Positions 45,118 through 55,221 of a stretch of 64,000 nt of DNA are shown here, in pieces. Source of the DNA: Laburnicola sp. R22_1 (lineage: Eukaryota > Ascomycota > Dothideomycetes > Pleosporales > Didymosphaeriaceae); contig JACONQ010000015.1 of the NCBI GenBank assembly GCA_014281115.1, forward strand, positions 1,054,001 through 1,118,000. Direction: 5' to 3'. Position numbers and translations under genes: made by a program. The first letter of the stretch is position 1, and each line of letters begins with the position of its first letter. The notes beneath the pieces were generated by a model. That model was not told the DNA's origin, searched no databases, and saw only the letters and a program-made list of their open reading frames with translations.

Positions 45118-45784
45118 GTCAGTGTTTAGCAGGTGGAACAGCAAGAGGAGTGCATCGTCACTCCAGTCTCCAACGCGACTTAGCATTCATCAACAACGAA
45201 GCGCATAGGGTCCTCTCCCATCTTGTGCTTCTAGTCAAAGCCGCGTTTAAGTACAAGTTTTCGAACAACAGTAAGTCTACGAGGACCTTACTGCATGGCA
45301 TCTGCTAACTGTTACGCCAGAGTATAGTTGGAAGACGTACCCGATCGCATACCTAGCCCGCGAGGGAGAGATTGACCTTGCGGAGCGTGTGTTCACTCGG
45401 TGCATGAATTCATACGTGAGATTCGGAGGATTCTGTGTCGTCGCAGCTGGAGCGTGTGGAAGTGCCAAACTCTGACATCTGACCCCGACAAGCGGACCGC
45501 ACGCTACAAAGAATTGCAGAAATATCGGCGCAAGCTTCCTTGGTTCGACGCGAACCTCACCGAGCAAGCCACCCTCGCTTCACAGATACAGGTAGACGCC
45601 CCTGCCGCGATGGCAGAGGACGTGGCATTGAGGCGAGAGGCGCAGCGGCGGATTATCGAGGATAACGCTATCGCAGGGGTAGTGCGGATCAATATGAACG
45701 AAAATGCTGCTTTCAAGTAGTTCATGGTGGAAAAGTGCAAGGAGCGGGGCATTGACCTGGAGACAATGATGGAGGCAGGCAGAC
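45118..45784 (+). pseudogene. Unrecognised gene with frame break and stop
   Basis: An open stretch from about 45118 (SSLQRDLAFINNEAHRVLSH ... KYKFSNN) meets a GTAAGT donor near 45270 and an AG acceptor near 45321, then reads YSWKTYPIAYLAREGEIDLA. Around 45395 the frame changes to one reading EIRRILCRRSWSVWKCQTL, RYKELQKYRRKLPWFDANL and VALRREAQRRIIEDNAIAG, to a TAG at 45718 that likely replaces CAG, since the frame continues MVEKCKERGIDLETMMEAGR to a TGA at about 45788. A paralogous fragment is at 38890. Family unknown; soluble, charged, helical protein. Confidence 0.5.
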
Positions 45785-47088
45785 AGTGAGTGCCGGATAT
45801 CATGACCCTGCAGGGTCCCTTCGTCCGTCCAATACCGAGCAGCTGATGGTGAGCCATGTTACTGAGACCAGACCAACTAGTGACTGTATCTATAGTACGA
45901 CAATGTATTTTGTAACTCTATCTTCACAGTCCGACATGCGCTGGATACCTGAGCTGTGGATTCCCCATGTCTCTTCAATTGTCCCCCAACTACGTGTCAG
46001 AATTTTAATGCTGTGATACGACTTCTCAATACCGAATGAGCAGTATACTAAATACCAGATCTGACACTTAATTTCCGCGTGTTACCCCAGGATACATAAT
46101 GCAAACACCGAAGGTATTCAACCCTTCCGCCGTCCACTATACACTGCTACCTCCGCCCTTGCAAAACTCTAGATATACAAGTTCGTCCATAAGATCAACT
46201 CTAGCCATGTCTCTTCACGGTCGCACTGCATAAATTTTCAATCTAAATGAGAGTAAACAGTCAACAATGGAACCGAAAGTTAATTACTATGTGTTACCCC
46301 AGGATGGGCGATACAAAGGCCAAATTACTTGAAGTTCTTCCATGCAGGTATAACATGAATCAAAGACAACACGCTCTCTGGCGGATATCCCGCATCGGAC
46401 AAAGCGACCTTGAATTGAATAGACTGACGGCTCTATCTCACAAAGTTGATAGTGAGAAATAACGCGATCATATCAAGAAACATTAGACTTTGGTACCTTC
46501 CCTGAAGACAAGAAACTTCTCTAATGTATGTATGTATAACATGGATAGTCGTTCTTGCGGAACCATATCCGCACCGCATTGATTTCTGGCGTTCACAGTG
46601 ATGGTTTACTTAGGCGGCGCCAATTACCTACCTGCGTTGCATAGAGTGATGTATAGGAAGTATCTAGTAGAATTTTCGGAGCATTGTCTTATATGCTCTG
46701 GGTTCATGGGCTATATGATAATCTTATATTGCTAGTGAGCTCCGGAGTGTTGAAGAACGAGTGTAAGCTCCTACTATTATAGGATAACACTTTGAATGCA
46801 TTCTACGTCTTTATCGTCCATCCTGGAGTAATACACGGTACTTAGACTTTTATGTTAATATTATAGGGAGTATTAGACGCGGGATTTTTCGTAGGAAGGA
46901 ATGCATATCTTCTCTTTGGAAAAGTGTTTAGTATTATTTTAAATATGTGTCTGATAGGTTTAACATAACCCAATCAAACTATTCAGCTCGTGAACCTTCA
47001 AGCATCCATCCATTTTCCGAAACCTATTTCACCGAAAGACATACCAGCCAGTCCGTGTACTCCGAAATGCACCCATATGTCGAGCCCC
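45785..47088. other. Intergenic, mixed composition
   Basis: Apart from two short remnants sharing TGTTACCCCAGGAT (46082 and 46291), nothing is recognised. The 71-codon frame at 46247-46462 has no support. Confidence 0.45.
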
Positions 47089-48324
47089 TTAAGGCGACGA
47101 GACCTCGTCCTTGATACGCCTCTTGGCTGCTCCGCCACGACGCGGCTTCGTTGGCTCTGGTTTCTTAGACATGCCAGTACCCGGTTTCTGGAGAGCGGGT
47201 TGACCTTCGGCTCCGGACATGACATTGGTCTTCCGCTTTTTTGAGGCCAGTGCTTCGCTCTCGGCCTCGAGACAATATTGCTCGAGTATCTGTTCGGCTT
47301 TCTGGTTGGTCTCTGCAGCCTTCTGATTGTTTTCCGCGGCCTTCTGATTGTTCTCTGCGGCCTTCTGATTATTCTCCGCCAGGATCTTCATCTGCACTGC
47401 CATCGCTGCAGTAGCTTCTCGACTCTGAGGTCCGACTGTATCGGTGTTGTCGACGGAGTTGGCTGCTGGGAACCCAGCATTGAGGAAGCTCTGGTCAACA
47501 ATCTGAATGATCGCCTTGGGGATCTGACTCATGAGCTGACTCTTCAGCTTTGCAGCTTGTTCTCTGAGCTCACTGGCGAGATTGACAGCGGCTCGGAGGT
47601 TCTCGAAGAAATCCGGTTTGAAGGCAATATCATCCAAGATAGCTCCCCAGTCCTCACTGTCGATGGTACCATCTCTGGAAAATTCGTTGTAAAACGTCAC
47701 GAGCTTCTCGTAAATAGTGTTGCGAAGCAAGTTCTCGCTCTCCTGACTAGCGAGAAGGTCCTGGTTTTGTTGATGTTGTTCCTGTCGGAGCTGGGTGATC
47801 GTGCCTTGAAGCTTGGCGATGGTGGTTTGGAGCTCGTCGCGCTCCTCCTCGGTCTGGAGGCATTGCTCTCGGAGCTGACTACACTCCTGATTGCATTGCT
47901 CTCGGAGCTGACTCCAATCCTGATTGCGTTGCTTTCGGAGCTGATTACGCTCCTGCTGGAGCCTGGTGATGGTGGCTAGGAGCCTGGTGATGGTGGCTAG
48001 GAGCTCCGTGATTGTGGCTAGGAGCTCCGTGATTGTGGCTAGGAGCTCCGTGATTGTGGCTAGGAGCTCCGTGATTGTGGGTTCGAGAAGACCGTTCTGG
48101 GATGCGGGAGCCTTGTTCGCCATGTCGGAATCGGATGCTTCCGACGCTGGCACCGGGTCGGTGTTAGCTCTGGGAGGGCCGGGCTCCGGAATGGCAGTCG
48201 CGGCTGAAGAACGCGGGCTCTTGTACAACCCGGCCTATAGTGGCGCAATGTTAGTAACCTTCGGAGATGCATTTCAGTCCCCCGGAGTAGAAGAACTTAC
48301 GCGAAACCTGGTTTTATCGTCCAT
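47089..48324 (-). CDS. Coiled-coil protein with heptad minisatellites (2 exons)
   Basis: Exons join(47089..48234, 48301..48324), complement; 389 aa. The first exon encodes MDDKTRFR and ends at a GTAAGT donor; the 66-nt intron ends CTATAG. After a Pro/Ser-rich N-terminus come five to six copies of ITELLAT (21-bp repeats), then Gln/Arg/Glu-rich coiled coil with repeated QLREQCNQE. A non-repetitive globular part follows (KLVTFYNEFSRDGTIDSED ... FFENLRAAVNLASEL). Next are four copies of QKAAENN, and finally a basic tail (TKPRRGGAAKRRIKDE) that looks like a nuclear localisation signal. Leu/Ile at a/d positions predicts oligomerisation. No family is recognised. The gene is intact, with a TATA box upstream. 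Confidence 0.75.
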
Positions 48325-48401
48325 TGTATTCAGTTGATGTGGTTGTAAAGTCAACTGAAGTTGGTGTCGTGGTCGAAGAAGTTGTTGGGGGCGGCGGGAG
48401 T

Positions 48402-48411
48402 CTTTATATAT
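48402..48411 (-). promoter_or_regulatory. TATA box of the coiled-coil gene
   Basis: TATATAAAG on the minus strand about 80 nt upstream of the ATG at 48324. Confidence 0.55.
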
Positions 48412-48439
48412 GCGGGGAGGGGTGAGAGGGTCGGTCAGA

Positions 48440-48790
48440 GGTCAGGAAGGCAACCATTGCCTTAAGTGAGAGAGATTGTTCGACGTCACATAGAGAAAGC
48501 TGCTTTGAGAGTGAGAGACTTGGCCACAGATCAAGGAAGCAACCGTTGCCTAAAGTGAGAGGCTCTCGTATACGTCGCACTAGAAAGCCTATTTTAAGAG
48601 GTAAGAAGATTCGTGAGACATTGTGCGAATTTTAAGAAGTGAGAGATCGAAGGCCACAGTAAGCGGTTACAGTCCCATAACACCTCGTGCATAAAAGACC
48701 AATTCGTGAGGTAAGAGGCTCCCTCAACCGTCGCACGATGGAGGTCATTCAAAGAGGTGATAGGTTCCAACAAGCGACTATAAGAGGATA
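48440..48790. repeat. Diverged tandem repeat, about 90-bp period
   Basis: GGCAACCATTGCC near 48449 recurs as AGCAACCGTTGCC near 48538, each followed by AAGTGAGAG and then a CGTCGCAC/CGTCACAT-type block; a weaker third copy follows to about 48780. Non-coding, upstream of both flanking genes. Confidence 0.4.
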
Positions 48791-49059
48791 ATAGAAGTGG
48801 CCGGGTTCCAAACACTGGGTAGACCAACTTTTCAAGGGCCGCATATCAGAAAGTTCTAAGAAGCCATTTCCTAGTGAACTGCCCTTTAGTCGTATAGTGA
48901 ATGTAACTCCCTCACCCGCACATTCACTTCGCCTGCAAACGCCCCAACCCTCTCCACCACGGTGCTCAATGACGTCGCCAAACGCTCCCGCAGAATCTTC
49001 TGGCGTAACTGCCTTTTCTGTCGCCGCAGCCAGAGCCCCACTAGCGCCTTCCCTCCGAG

Positions 49060-49067
49060 TATAAAAT
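49060..49067 (+). promoter_or_regulatory. TATA box of the secreted-protein gene
   Basis: TATAAAAT followed by a long CT-rich 5' UTR (49080-49150), about 140 nt before the ATG. Confidence 0.6.
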
Positions 49068-49204
49068 CTTCAGCCCGTCCATCTCACCCTCTTCTCTCAT
49101 CTCTACACCCACTCCCAACTTCTACGCTCTTCTACCTTCTTCTCTCCTAAAATTCTCTGCCTACACACTCTCAACTCCCAGCTTCGTCGCGACACTTCGT
49201 CAAC

Positions 49205-49957
49205 ATGAAGCTCGCCCTCTTCATCAGCGCCGCGCTTGGTGTCGCCGCCTCGCCGATCAATTGTCCCATCGAAGGCAATTGTCTGCCCCATTCCGTCTCT
49301 AGCCTTCCGACTCCAGTGGGCTCGGCGGTTTCTTGTCCTCCGGGCGGCTGCGCTCCTGACTCTGAGGTCTGGCCTGAGCCTACTGCCATTCAATGGGGGC
49401 GGGTCATCTCGACTCCTCTGGTGAACCCTCTCCGCACTGCCGATCCGGAGGCCAGCCACTCGTCCTTGTCTCGCCACCCGTCGCCTGTGTACAAGTCGAG
49501 GCCGCCTATCACAATGCCTGTCCAGCCGACCTTTGGTCCTGAGATCGGAAGCAACCACGGGTCCGTATCGCTCAACCTACCAGAAGTGATTACGAACAAG
49601 CCGGTCGTCACCATGTCCTGGGATATATACAATCCCGTCGACGAGCCTAGCCTGGAAGTCCCCAACACCGACGTCGTTTACAACACAGAGGGCACAGCTC
49701 CCTTCGTGGAACCGAGCTCGACCTTTTTCCTCGAGAGCCTCAACACCCTCCTCTCGCCTAGAGAGGCGAACGCAGAACCCTCTACTTCCAGCAGCTGCTG
49801 GCTTCCAAATGGCTGCGGCGCCACTGTTACTGACGGCTCATACTCCTGCTGGCTCCCCGGTGGCTGCGGCGTCACTGCTATCGAGACACCCATCGGCGGT
49901 GAATACATCCCAGCACCGACGACGTTCGTCACGGCTACCGTGTCGAGCCTTGACTAG
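49205..49957 (+). CDS. Secreted cysteine-containing protein, candidate effector
   Basis: Single exon, 250 aa, ATG in good context (CAACATGAAG). The N-terminus MKLALFISAALGVAAS is a clear signal peptide with a likely cleavage after Ala-Ala-Ser or nearby. The mature protein is rich in Pro, Ser and Thr. It has four Cys pairs: CPIEGNC, CPPGGC, then two near-identical units CWLPNGCG and CWLPGGCG, each followed by a Thr-rich turn. No transmembrane segment or GPI signal is obvious. No enzymatic family is recognised. The repeated C-x4-5-C loops suggest disulfide-closed hairpins of a wall- or apoplast-exposed protein. A role in plant interaction is inference only. Confidence 0.8.
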   Translation: MKLALFISAALGVAASPINCPIEGNCLPHSVSSLPTPVGSAVSCPPGGCAPDSEVWPEPTAIQWGRVISTPLVNPLRTADPEASHSSLSRHPSPVYKSRPPITMPVQPTFGPEIGSNHGSVSLNLPEVITNKPVVTMSWDIYNPVDEPSLEVPNTDVVYNTEGTAPFVEPSSTFFLESLNTLLSPREANAEPSTSSSCWLPNGCGATVTDGSYSCWLPGGCGVTAIETPIGGEYIPAPTTFVTATVSSLD

Positions 49958-50375
49958 AGTGGAGTAGTCGAATGCTTTGAGGAGTATTTGACTATTTGTA
50001 CAGGTCATGGTACATCATGAGGCGTTATGGTACATAAAGAGGGATTTTGGGATACAGGATGGAGCAGACGGCTCAGATTTCCTGAAGGCAATGGATAGCG
50101 ATGAATGATCGGCTTCGGTCAGCTGGCAAGCTCTCTAGTAGTTAATATTCGAACCCTGTCAAGCTTTTCCTGCTGCTCGACTGTGATGCCATCTCGGCGA
50201 TGCAAACTGACACACTGACTGTTTGGAACATCAAGTGACAGAAAGTGAACATTGAACGAATATACACATGCCAGCCAGCGTGACAATCTGTGAACATGTA
50301 TACGCATCCTCGCATCCATCGTCTCCTGTTGTGCCTCCCACCCCATACCCAACTAGCTGCGTACATGACTGGAGC
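49958..50375. other. Convergent 3' intergenic region
   Basis: Lies between two genes transcribed toward each other; open frames here are not supported. Confidence 0.5.
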
Positions 50376-51533
50376 TCAAAGCTTCCTCGCAGCGATCTTC
50401 CTACGCGCAGAAACGGTATACGCATACAGCGCATCCTTGAACGCGAACAAAAACGCCGCCGTGATAACACTCTGCGTGACCTTCGGCCCAATACCTGAGC
50501 CATGTTAGCTTTCTCCACCAACTCTTGTTCGCACAGTCAACTCACCTCCATACAACCCCGAATACCCCTCCTCCCTAATAATCCTCCTAAACGTCATAAC
50601 CATATTCTCCTTGGGCCCATCCTTGCCCGCAACATGCATCCGACTCTTAACCGTAATATACGGATACGTAATACTCGTCGCCAACAGCTTCCCCAACGCC
50701 CCAAGATAAAACGCATCCGTAGGCGTAATGCGTCTCTTCTTCTCCAGCACATTCTTCAATTGCTCAAACACAGTGTACTGCAAAATGGGATTAATAACGA
50801 GCACGAGAGCGGGCATCACGCCCGCGAAGAGGCGCGCGGGGCCTTCCTCGCGGAGCAGCGCGAGCAGCGTGCCCAGTGTGGAGGGCGCCTTCGCAGGCTT
50901 CGCGCCCGGCAGGACAGGCTCGTCCGACTCGGATTTGCGCGCCGTCATGCGCGTGTTGATGACCCAGATGGGGTTTGTGATGAGCACTGTAGCGCTGCCC
51001 GCGAGCGCGCCGGCCATCATCGACTCGGCGGTTGTGAGTTTCTTCGAGGCGCGGCCTGCCTTGAGGGCTGCTTTTTCGAAGAAGGCCCGCGTCCATTCGT
51101 ACCCTGTTCTCGGGCATTAGTACATCTTGTCCCCTCGGGAAAGCGGGCAGGGCGTGCTCACAGTAGTAGTATACGAAGTTAGTGACGCTGATGCCGAAGA
51201 GGGCGGAGTCGAGGCCCGCGTAGAGGCCTGGGATGCCCTCGCGCTTGATGATGCGACGCGCTGCATTGAGGGTGGACGACTGGGCGCGTTTGGACTCGAC
51301 TTGGGCGCGTGTGGAGAGCGTGATGAGCGGGTATCTGCGTAGCCATCATTAGCGCATTGGATTGTGAGGATGCATGGGGGTTGCGCGTACGTCACGGCCA
51401 TGGAGAGCAGACCTCCGCCCGCACCGGCGAGGGCGTGCGCAACATTGTCGCTCTGCTGGGCGGCTGTGCTTGTAGTCACCGTGTGCGTCGACTCGGCCAG
51501 CTTGTCCTGCGTCGTCTTCTGCGCGTCGGACAT
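50376..51533 (-). CDS. Peroxisomal adenine nucleotide carrier, PMP47/ANT1 type (4 exons)
   Basis: Exons join(50376..50494, 50546..51103, 51162..51334, 51391..51533), complement; 330 aa. All three introns (51-58 nt) have GT/AG ends and preserve frame. Mitochondrial carrier family (SLC25) with three tandem modules. Module 1 has the signature YPLITLSTRAQVE across intron 1, the version typical of peroxisomal PMP47/SLC25A17. Module 2 has NPIWVINTRMTARK and module 3 has TYPYITVKSRMHVAG. Hydrophobic stretches such as GALAGSATVLITNPIWV mark helices. The N-terminus (MSDAQKTTQDKLAEST) has no presequence. The carrier exchanges ATP and AMP (and CoA-type cofactors in relatives) across the peroxisomal membrane, supporting fatty-acid activation and beta-oxidation. 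Intact. Confidence 0.92.
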
Positions 51534-52905
51534 AGTGGGTGGCGGTTCCCTTGCGATGGTGGAGGACTCGAGGAGGGATGGATGCGGGGGCAGGTTCGTG
51601 CACAGCAAAGGACAAACAAGTAAAACGTATAGGGAATGTTCGATAGCAATATACCAGATGAAAAGCCAGCTACTTCCACGCAACAAGTCTCACGAAAGGG
51701 GTGTAAGAAGCTCGCATAACGAGAGAGCGTTGTGCGGAACCGCACCCACCACTGGCTTGTGAACGTCACTTGGTCGCGTTCCATTCCGAGTCGCTGCTGT
51801 GGGCCGAGGTCGAGGCAAGAAGACGTCACGTGCGCGGGTTTTGTATTCCTCGACCAGGACGGGTAATTTCCTCCTTTATGCGTCTCGTTTCGCTTTTCCT
51901 CTTTTTGCCCAGGTTGTCTGGGGTTGGGACGGTGATTGGGTGCGCGGGCAGTAGTGAGACCCACTTCCCAAGTGATCCACGTGTAGTGTATGTAATGGGA
52001 CCTCCGGTTTTTTCCCTAAGCGTCCCTCGTGGGCGGACTCTACGACTGTGTCCGAACTAGCGCACATGTGCTGCGAAGAAGACATAATGCATGTGCTTCA
52101 TCTTTGCTGCATTCGTCGTCAACGAACCCCCCATTCAGTATGCCCAACCCCCAGAACCACAACCGCACTCATTCATCATCCCAAAACCAACCCAAGCATG
52201 CAAACAACCCCAACTCTAAATCTCAAACCCAGAAGGAAACACCCAAGCAGATGAACACTCACAATCCAACTACTCCGTCCAAGCAAGGCCATTCATTATC
52301 CATTACCCAAGCTGCCATAAACGCCCATCCCACATGCACAACTAATACAACCCAGACGCAAAGTTTCGAGTACAATTAGACTTTGTATTACACATGATAC
52401 ATAGGATAACACCTTAGAACTCCGATTCTTACCCTAAGACTATGCCCTATTTTTGGGCGGATTTTGGCTGTTGAACCTCGGTTGTTGTGTTGTCAGGTCT
52501 TATCATGTGTAAAAGGTTGAGTGGACTGTAAATAGATATAATGAATGTATGAACGAATGAATATAGTAACGAGGAGAAGAGAAGACGTTGATAGTAATGT
52601 CGAACAGACAAAATAACCAAAAGAACAAATCAAGACTTCTCGCCAACCCAGCATCCAGCTCAAATAAGAATGGAAAAAAGAAAAGAGAAAAACACCAAAT
52701 AACCGACTGAATGACCCGGGCATAGTATATCCAACATAACAGCGTTATACCGTGTACCGAGAGTGCGCGAAGTCTTCTTTCATATAGTATATCCAACAAG
52801 TGCGCCAAAGCCCAGTCAATCCAATACCATACCTCAAGTACCTCTTGAATACAGCCCATCCATCCAATTGCCCAAGATGCAAGTACCAAACGCCGCACCT
52901 ATGGC
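51534..52905. other. Intergenic
   Basis: Contains the carrier promoter (CT/GA-rich, 51540-51900) and an Asn/Gln/Thr/Pro-rich plus-strand frame at 52139-52379 that is low complexity and unsupported. AT-richer from 52380. Confidence 0.5.
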
Positions 52906-54997
52906 CTAAACAAAATTCTTATGATGTACAGCTCGTAATTCCGGCAGTCCCGATGCCTTTTCCGTATCATCGTCTGGCGACGGCGCCCGCGGGATTCCAT
53001 CCATGGGGGCTTCGCGGTCTCCACTGTCCCGCACATGATCCACCTTGTACGCGATGCTGAGCTCGCGTTCGCTGGCCATGCCGATGCCGATGAGGTCTTC
53101 CAGACGGCTCGTTTTGTATGTTGTTGTTTTGCGGGGCACGGTGAAGAGGAGGTAGATGGCCGTGATCATGGCTAGGAGTGGTGGTACGGTGAAGAGTAGT
53201 GCGGAGCGGTTGCCTGAACCGACGCGCGTGCACGCGAATGTTGCCTTTCCCATTGCTGCGGGGCGGAATTCGACGCTGTCTTCTAGGGGACTGCTCGAGA
53301 GCATGGTGTCGAGGGTGGACATCTGGCTCATCGTGATACCGGTGGTGAGGCCGAGCACGTCTTCCAACGCGTTCTTTGAATCACCGAAACCGTACGGCCC
53401 GCTGCGGATTAATGACTTCCACGAATCGACAGTCGAATAACGGTCGGATGTGTCGGTTACATTGAGGGCTTGGTTGAAGATGGAATTGGTCATGCCGTTC
53501 CACCATCGGCCTTCTGAGAGGAGAGGGACGAGTGCCGCAACGGCGCCGGCTGCGTAGCCGTGTCCCAAGGTCCAGTTGGCCTGGTTGCCCGTTGCGGACG
53601 CGCAGCCGTCGACACCGGATATAATCTTGGAGTAGGATGGTGTGGTAGTCAGTTTGCCCTGTTGCAGCTCGAGTGTAAGTGTGCGCCATCTGATCGTCGG
53701 CCGCACATCGACGTCGCAGCTCACAGCGTACGTGAGTTCTTTGACCGTGCCATTGCGCAGGCCGTCATAATCATCACCATGCTTATCGAGGAAGTCCTTG
53801 TCGCCAATGGACGCGGCGAGTGTGAGAGCGATGACACCTGTAGCGCCCATAGCAACAGTGCCTTTGCCAATGTGGTCCGTAGTTGGACACAGACGAGAGA
53901 CCATGACACCGAATTCTCTGTTTGGGTCCTGAGCGTTTGGCTGCTCGAAATCGCACCCCCCGCCACTGATGGAAATGGTATGGAAAAACACCACATCGTC
54001 GGGATTTTCGATGGGAATATGTGAAGTATAATTTACTTTGCCTGCAGGTCGGCATTGAACCGGATTGGTAGCCATGACCGGGAGGCACTGAGAGACTGTG
54101 CGAAGTGTTGACTGGTCGATGCCATGACCAATGGCGCCCTCCGATGGCTCGGTAAGATTCGGAAAGTCTGTGTAAAAGATCTCAGGTGTGCCAATAGCCG
54201 AGCTCTGTATACCCACTCCATTGCGAGAGTACGCAACGATCGCTGGATTAATACTGTTGATTGAACCGATGAACTGTGCACCCGACCAGGAAGGACACCC
54301 CAAATTGGTCGTTGCGAGGTATGCTGACCCGTCGCTGCTGTTCCAAAAGGTCCTATATTCCCATAATGGCGAGGAGCGTTCGGCATCGTTGGTTGACACC
54401 CGTCTTGTGCACTTGGTGTCCGACCCACTGTGAATTCGAGGAGGATTCAGGTCTGTGCTGCATGTGGTCTCTGTTAATGTCACGGCTGCTATGACGGCTG
54501 CTGTGATCAGGCCCGTGAATAGAAATGATAGTTGCGGGAACGCGGTCGAGCCGAAGGTTTTCAATCGCTCCACGAAGGTGTTTATGCCGAGTACCTAAGC
54601 ATGACACCATCAGCAAAGGTCTCACTCAAGATGATCGGCGAATCACTAACAGCGCGCCATCTCTGTGCGATGCGGGGATTATGGTGGAGCAGATATTTGA
54701 CATCGGATATCTCGTGGTTGATTTGGCGCAACCATTGATGCTGTATCTCGCCGCTGGCGTGGCAGGTGAGGATGGTCACGAGAACTGCAACGACGATGTT
54801 GTACGCGACCTTGGACGACGTCAGCAGTGTTGCACAACACACAAAGAGGCAAAGTCTACCCTGAATCCGGTTGTGAGTCTATATCCAGGTACCACAATGG
54901 TCGTGAAAACTAGTGTGAAGGTGAAGACGACGATGGTCAAGAGATTGAATATGGCTACCAAAAGGTTGGCCGGCACTCCAGAAAGTCTGTGGGACAT
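52906..54997 (-). CDS. Multi-pass membrane glycoprotein of unknown function (3 exons)
   Basis: Exons join(52906..54594, 54651..54809, 54860..54997), complement; 661 aa. Introns of 50 and 56 nt (GTAGAC...CCAAG with CTGAC branch site; GTTAGT...CTTAG) both lie in phase 0. Topology: helix 1 (LLVAIFNLLTIVVFTFTLVF), helix 2 (YNIVVAVLVTILTCHA), helix 3 (FPQLSFLFTGLITAAVIAAV). A loop of about 430 residues follows with at least six N-glycosylation sequons (NSSD, NLTE, NYTS, NGTV, NWTL, NVTD) and several Cys, consistent with an extracellular or lumenal domain. Helix 4 is LLFTVPPLLAMITAIYLLF, followed by a 70-residue cytoplasmic tail. No catalytic motif is recognised; similar proteins are common in Pleosporales (memory). 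Confidence 0.8.
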
Positions 54998-55066
54998 TGT
55001 GCCCCGACTAAAGAATCATAACAAACGACAGGCAATCGAACGTAGCTACTAGAGCTAGTGCGGCGA

Positions 55067-55120
55067 AAATGAGGGACAGAAGTAGTAAATGAGGGACAGA
55101 AGTAGTAAATGAGGGACACA
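55067..55120. repeat. 20-bp tandem repeat, 2.7 units
   Basis: AAATGAGGGACAGAAGTAGT repeated twice perfectly plus a partial third copy, in the spacer beside the Tc1 element. Confidence 0.9.
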
Positions 55121-55221
55121 CAAGCACGACAACAACAGGTTGGACCGGTTCAGGAGTTCGGTGCTGAGCGTAAGCGACGGGTACCGGCCTGCAAGAGGCT
55201 GTGCACCTCGACTGAGGCCTA

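Noticed and set aside
46247..46462. 71-codon ORF
   Set aside because: Weak composition and overlaps a remnant of repeated non-coding or pseudogenic sequence in another frame.
52139..52379. Asn/Gln/Thr/Pro-rich 80-codon ORF
   Set aside because: Low-complexity translation of a CA/AC-rich intergenic tract; no supporting features.
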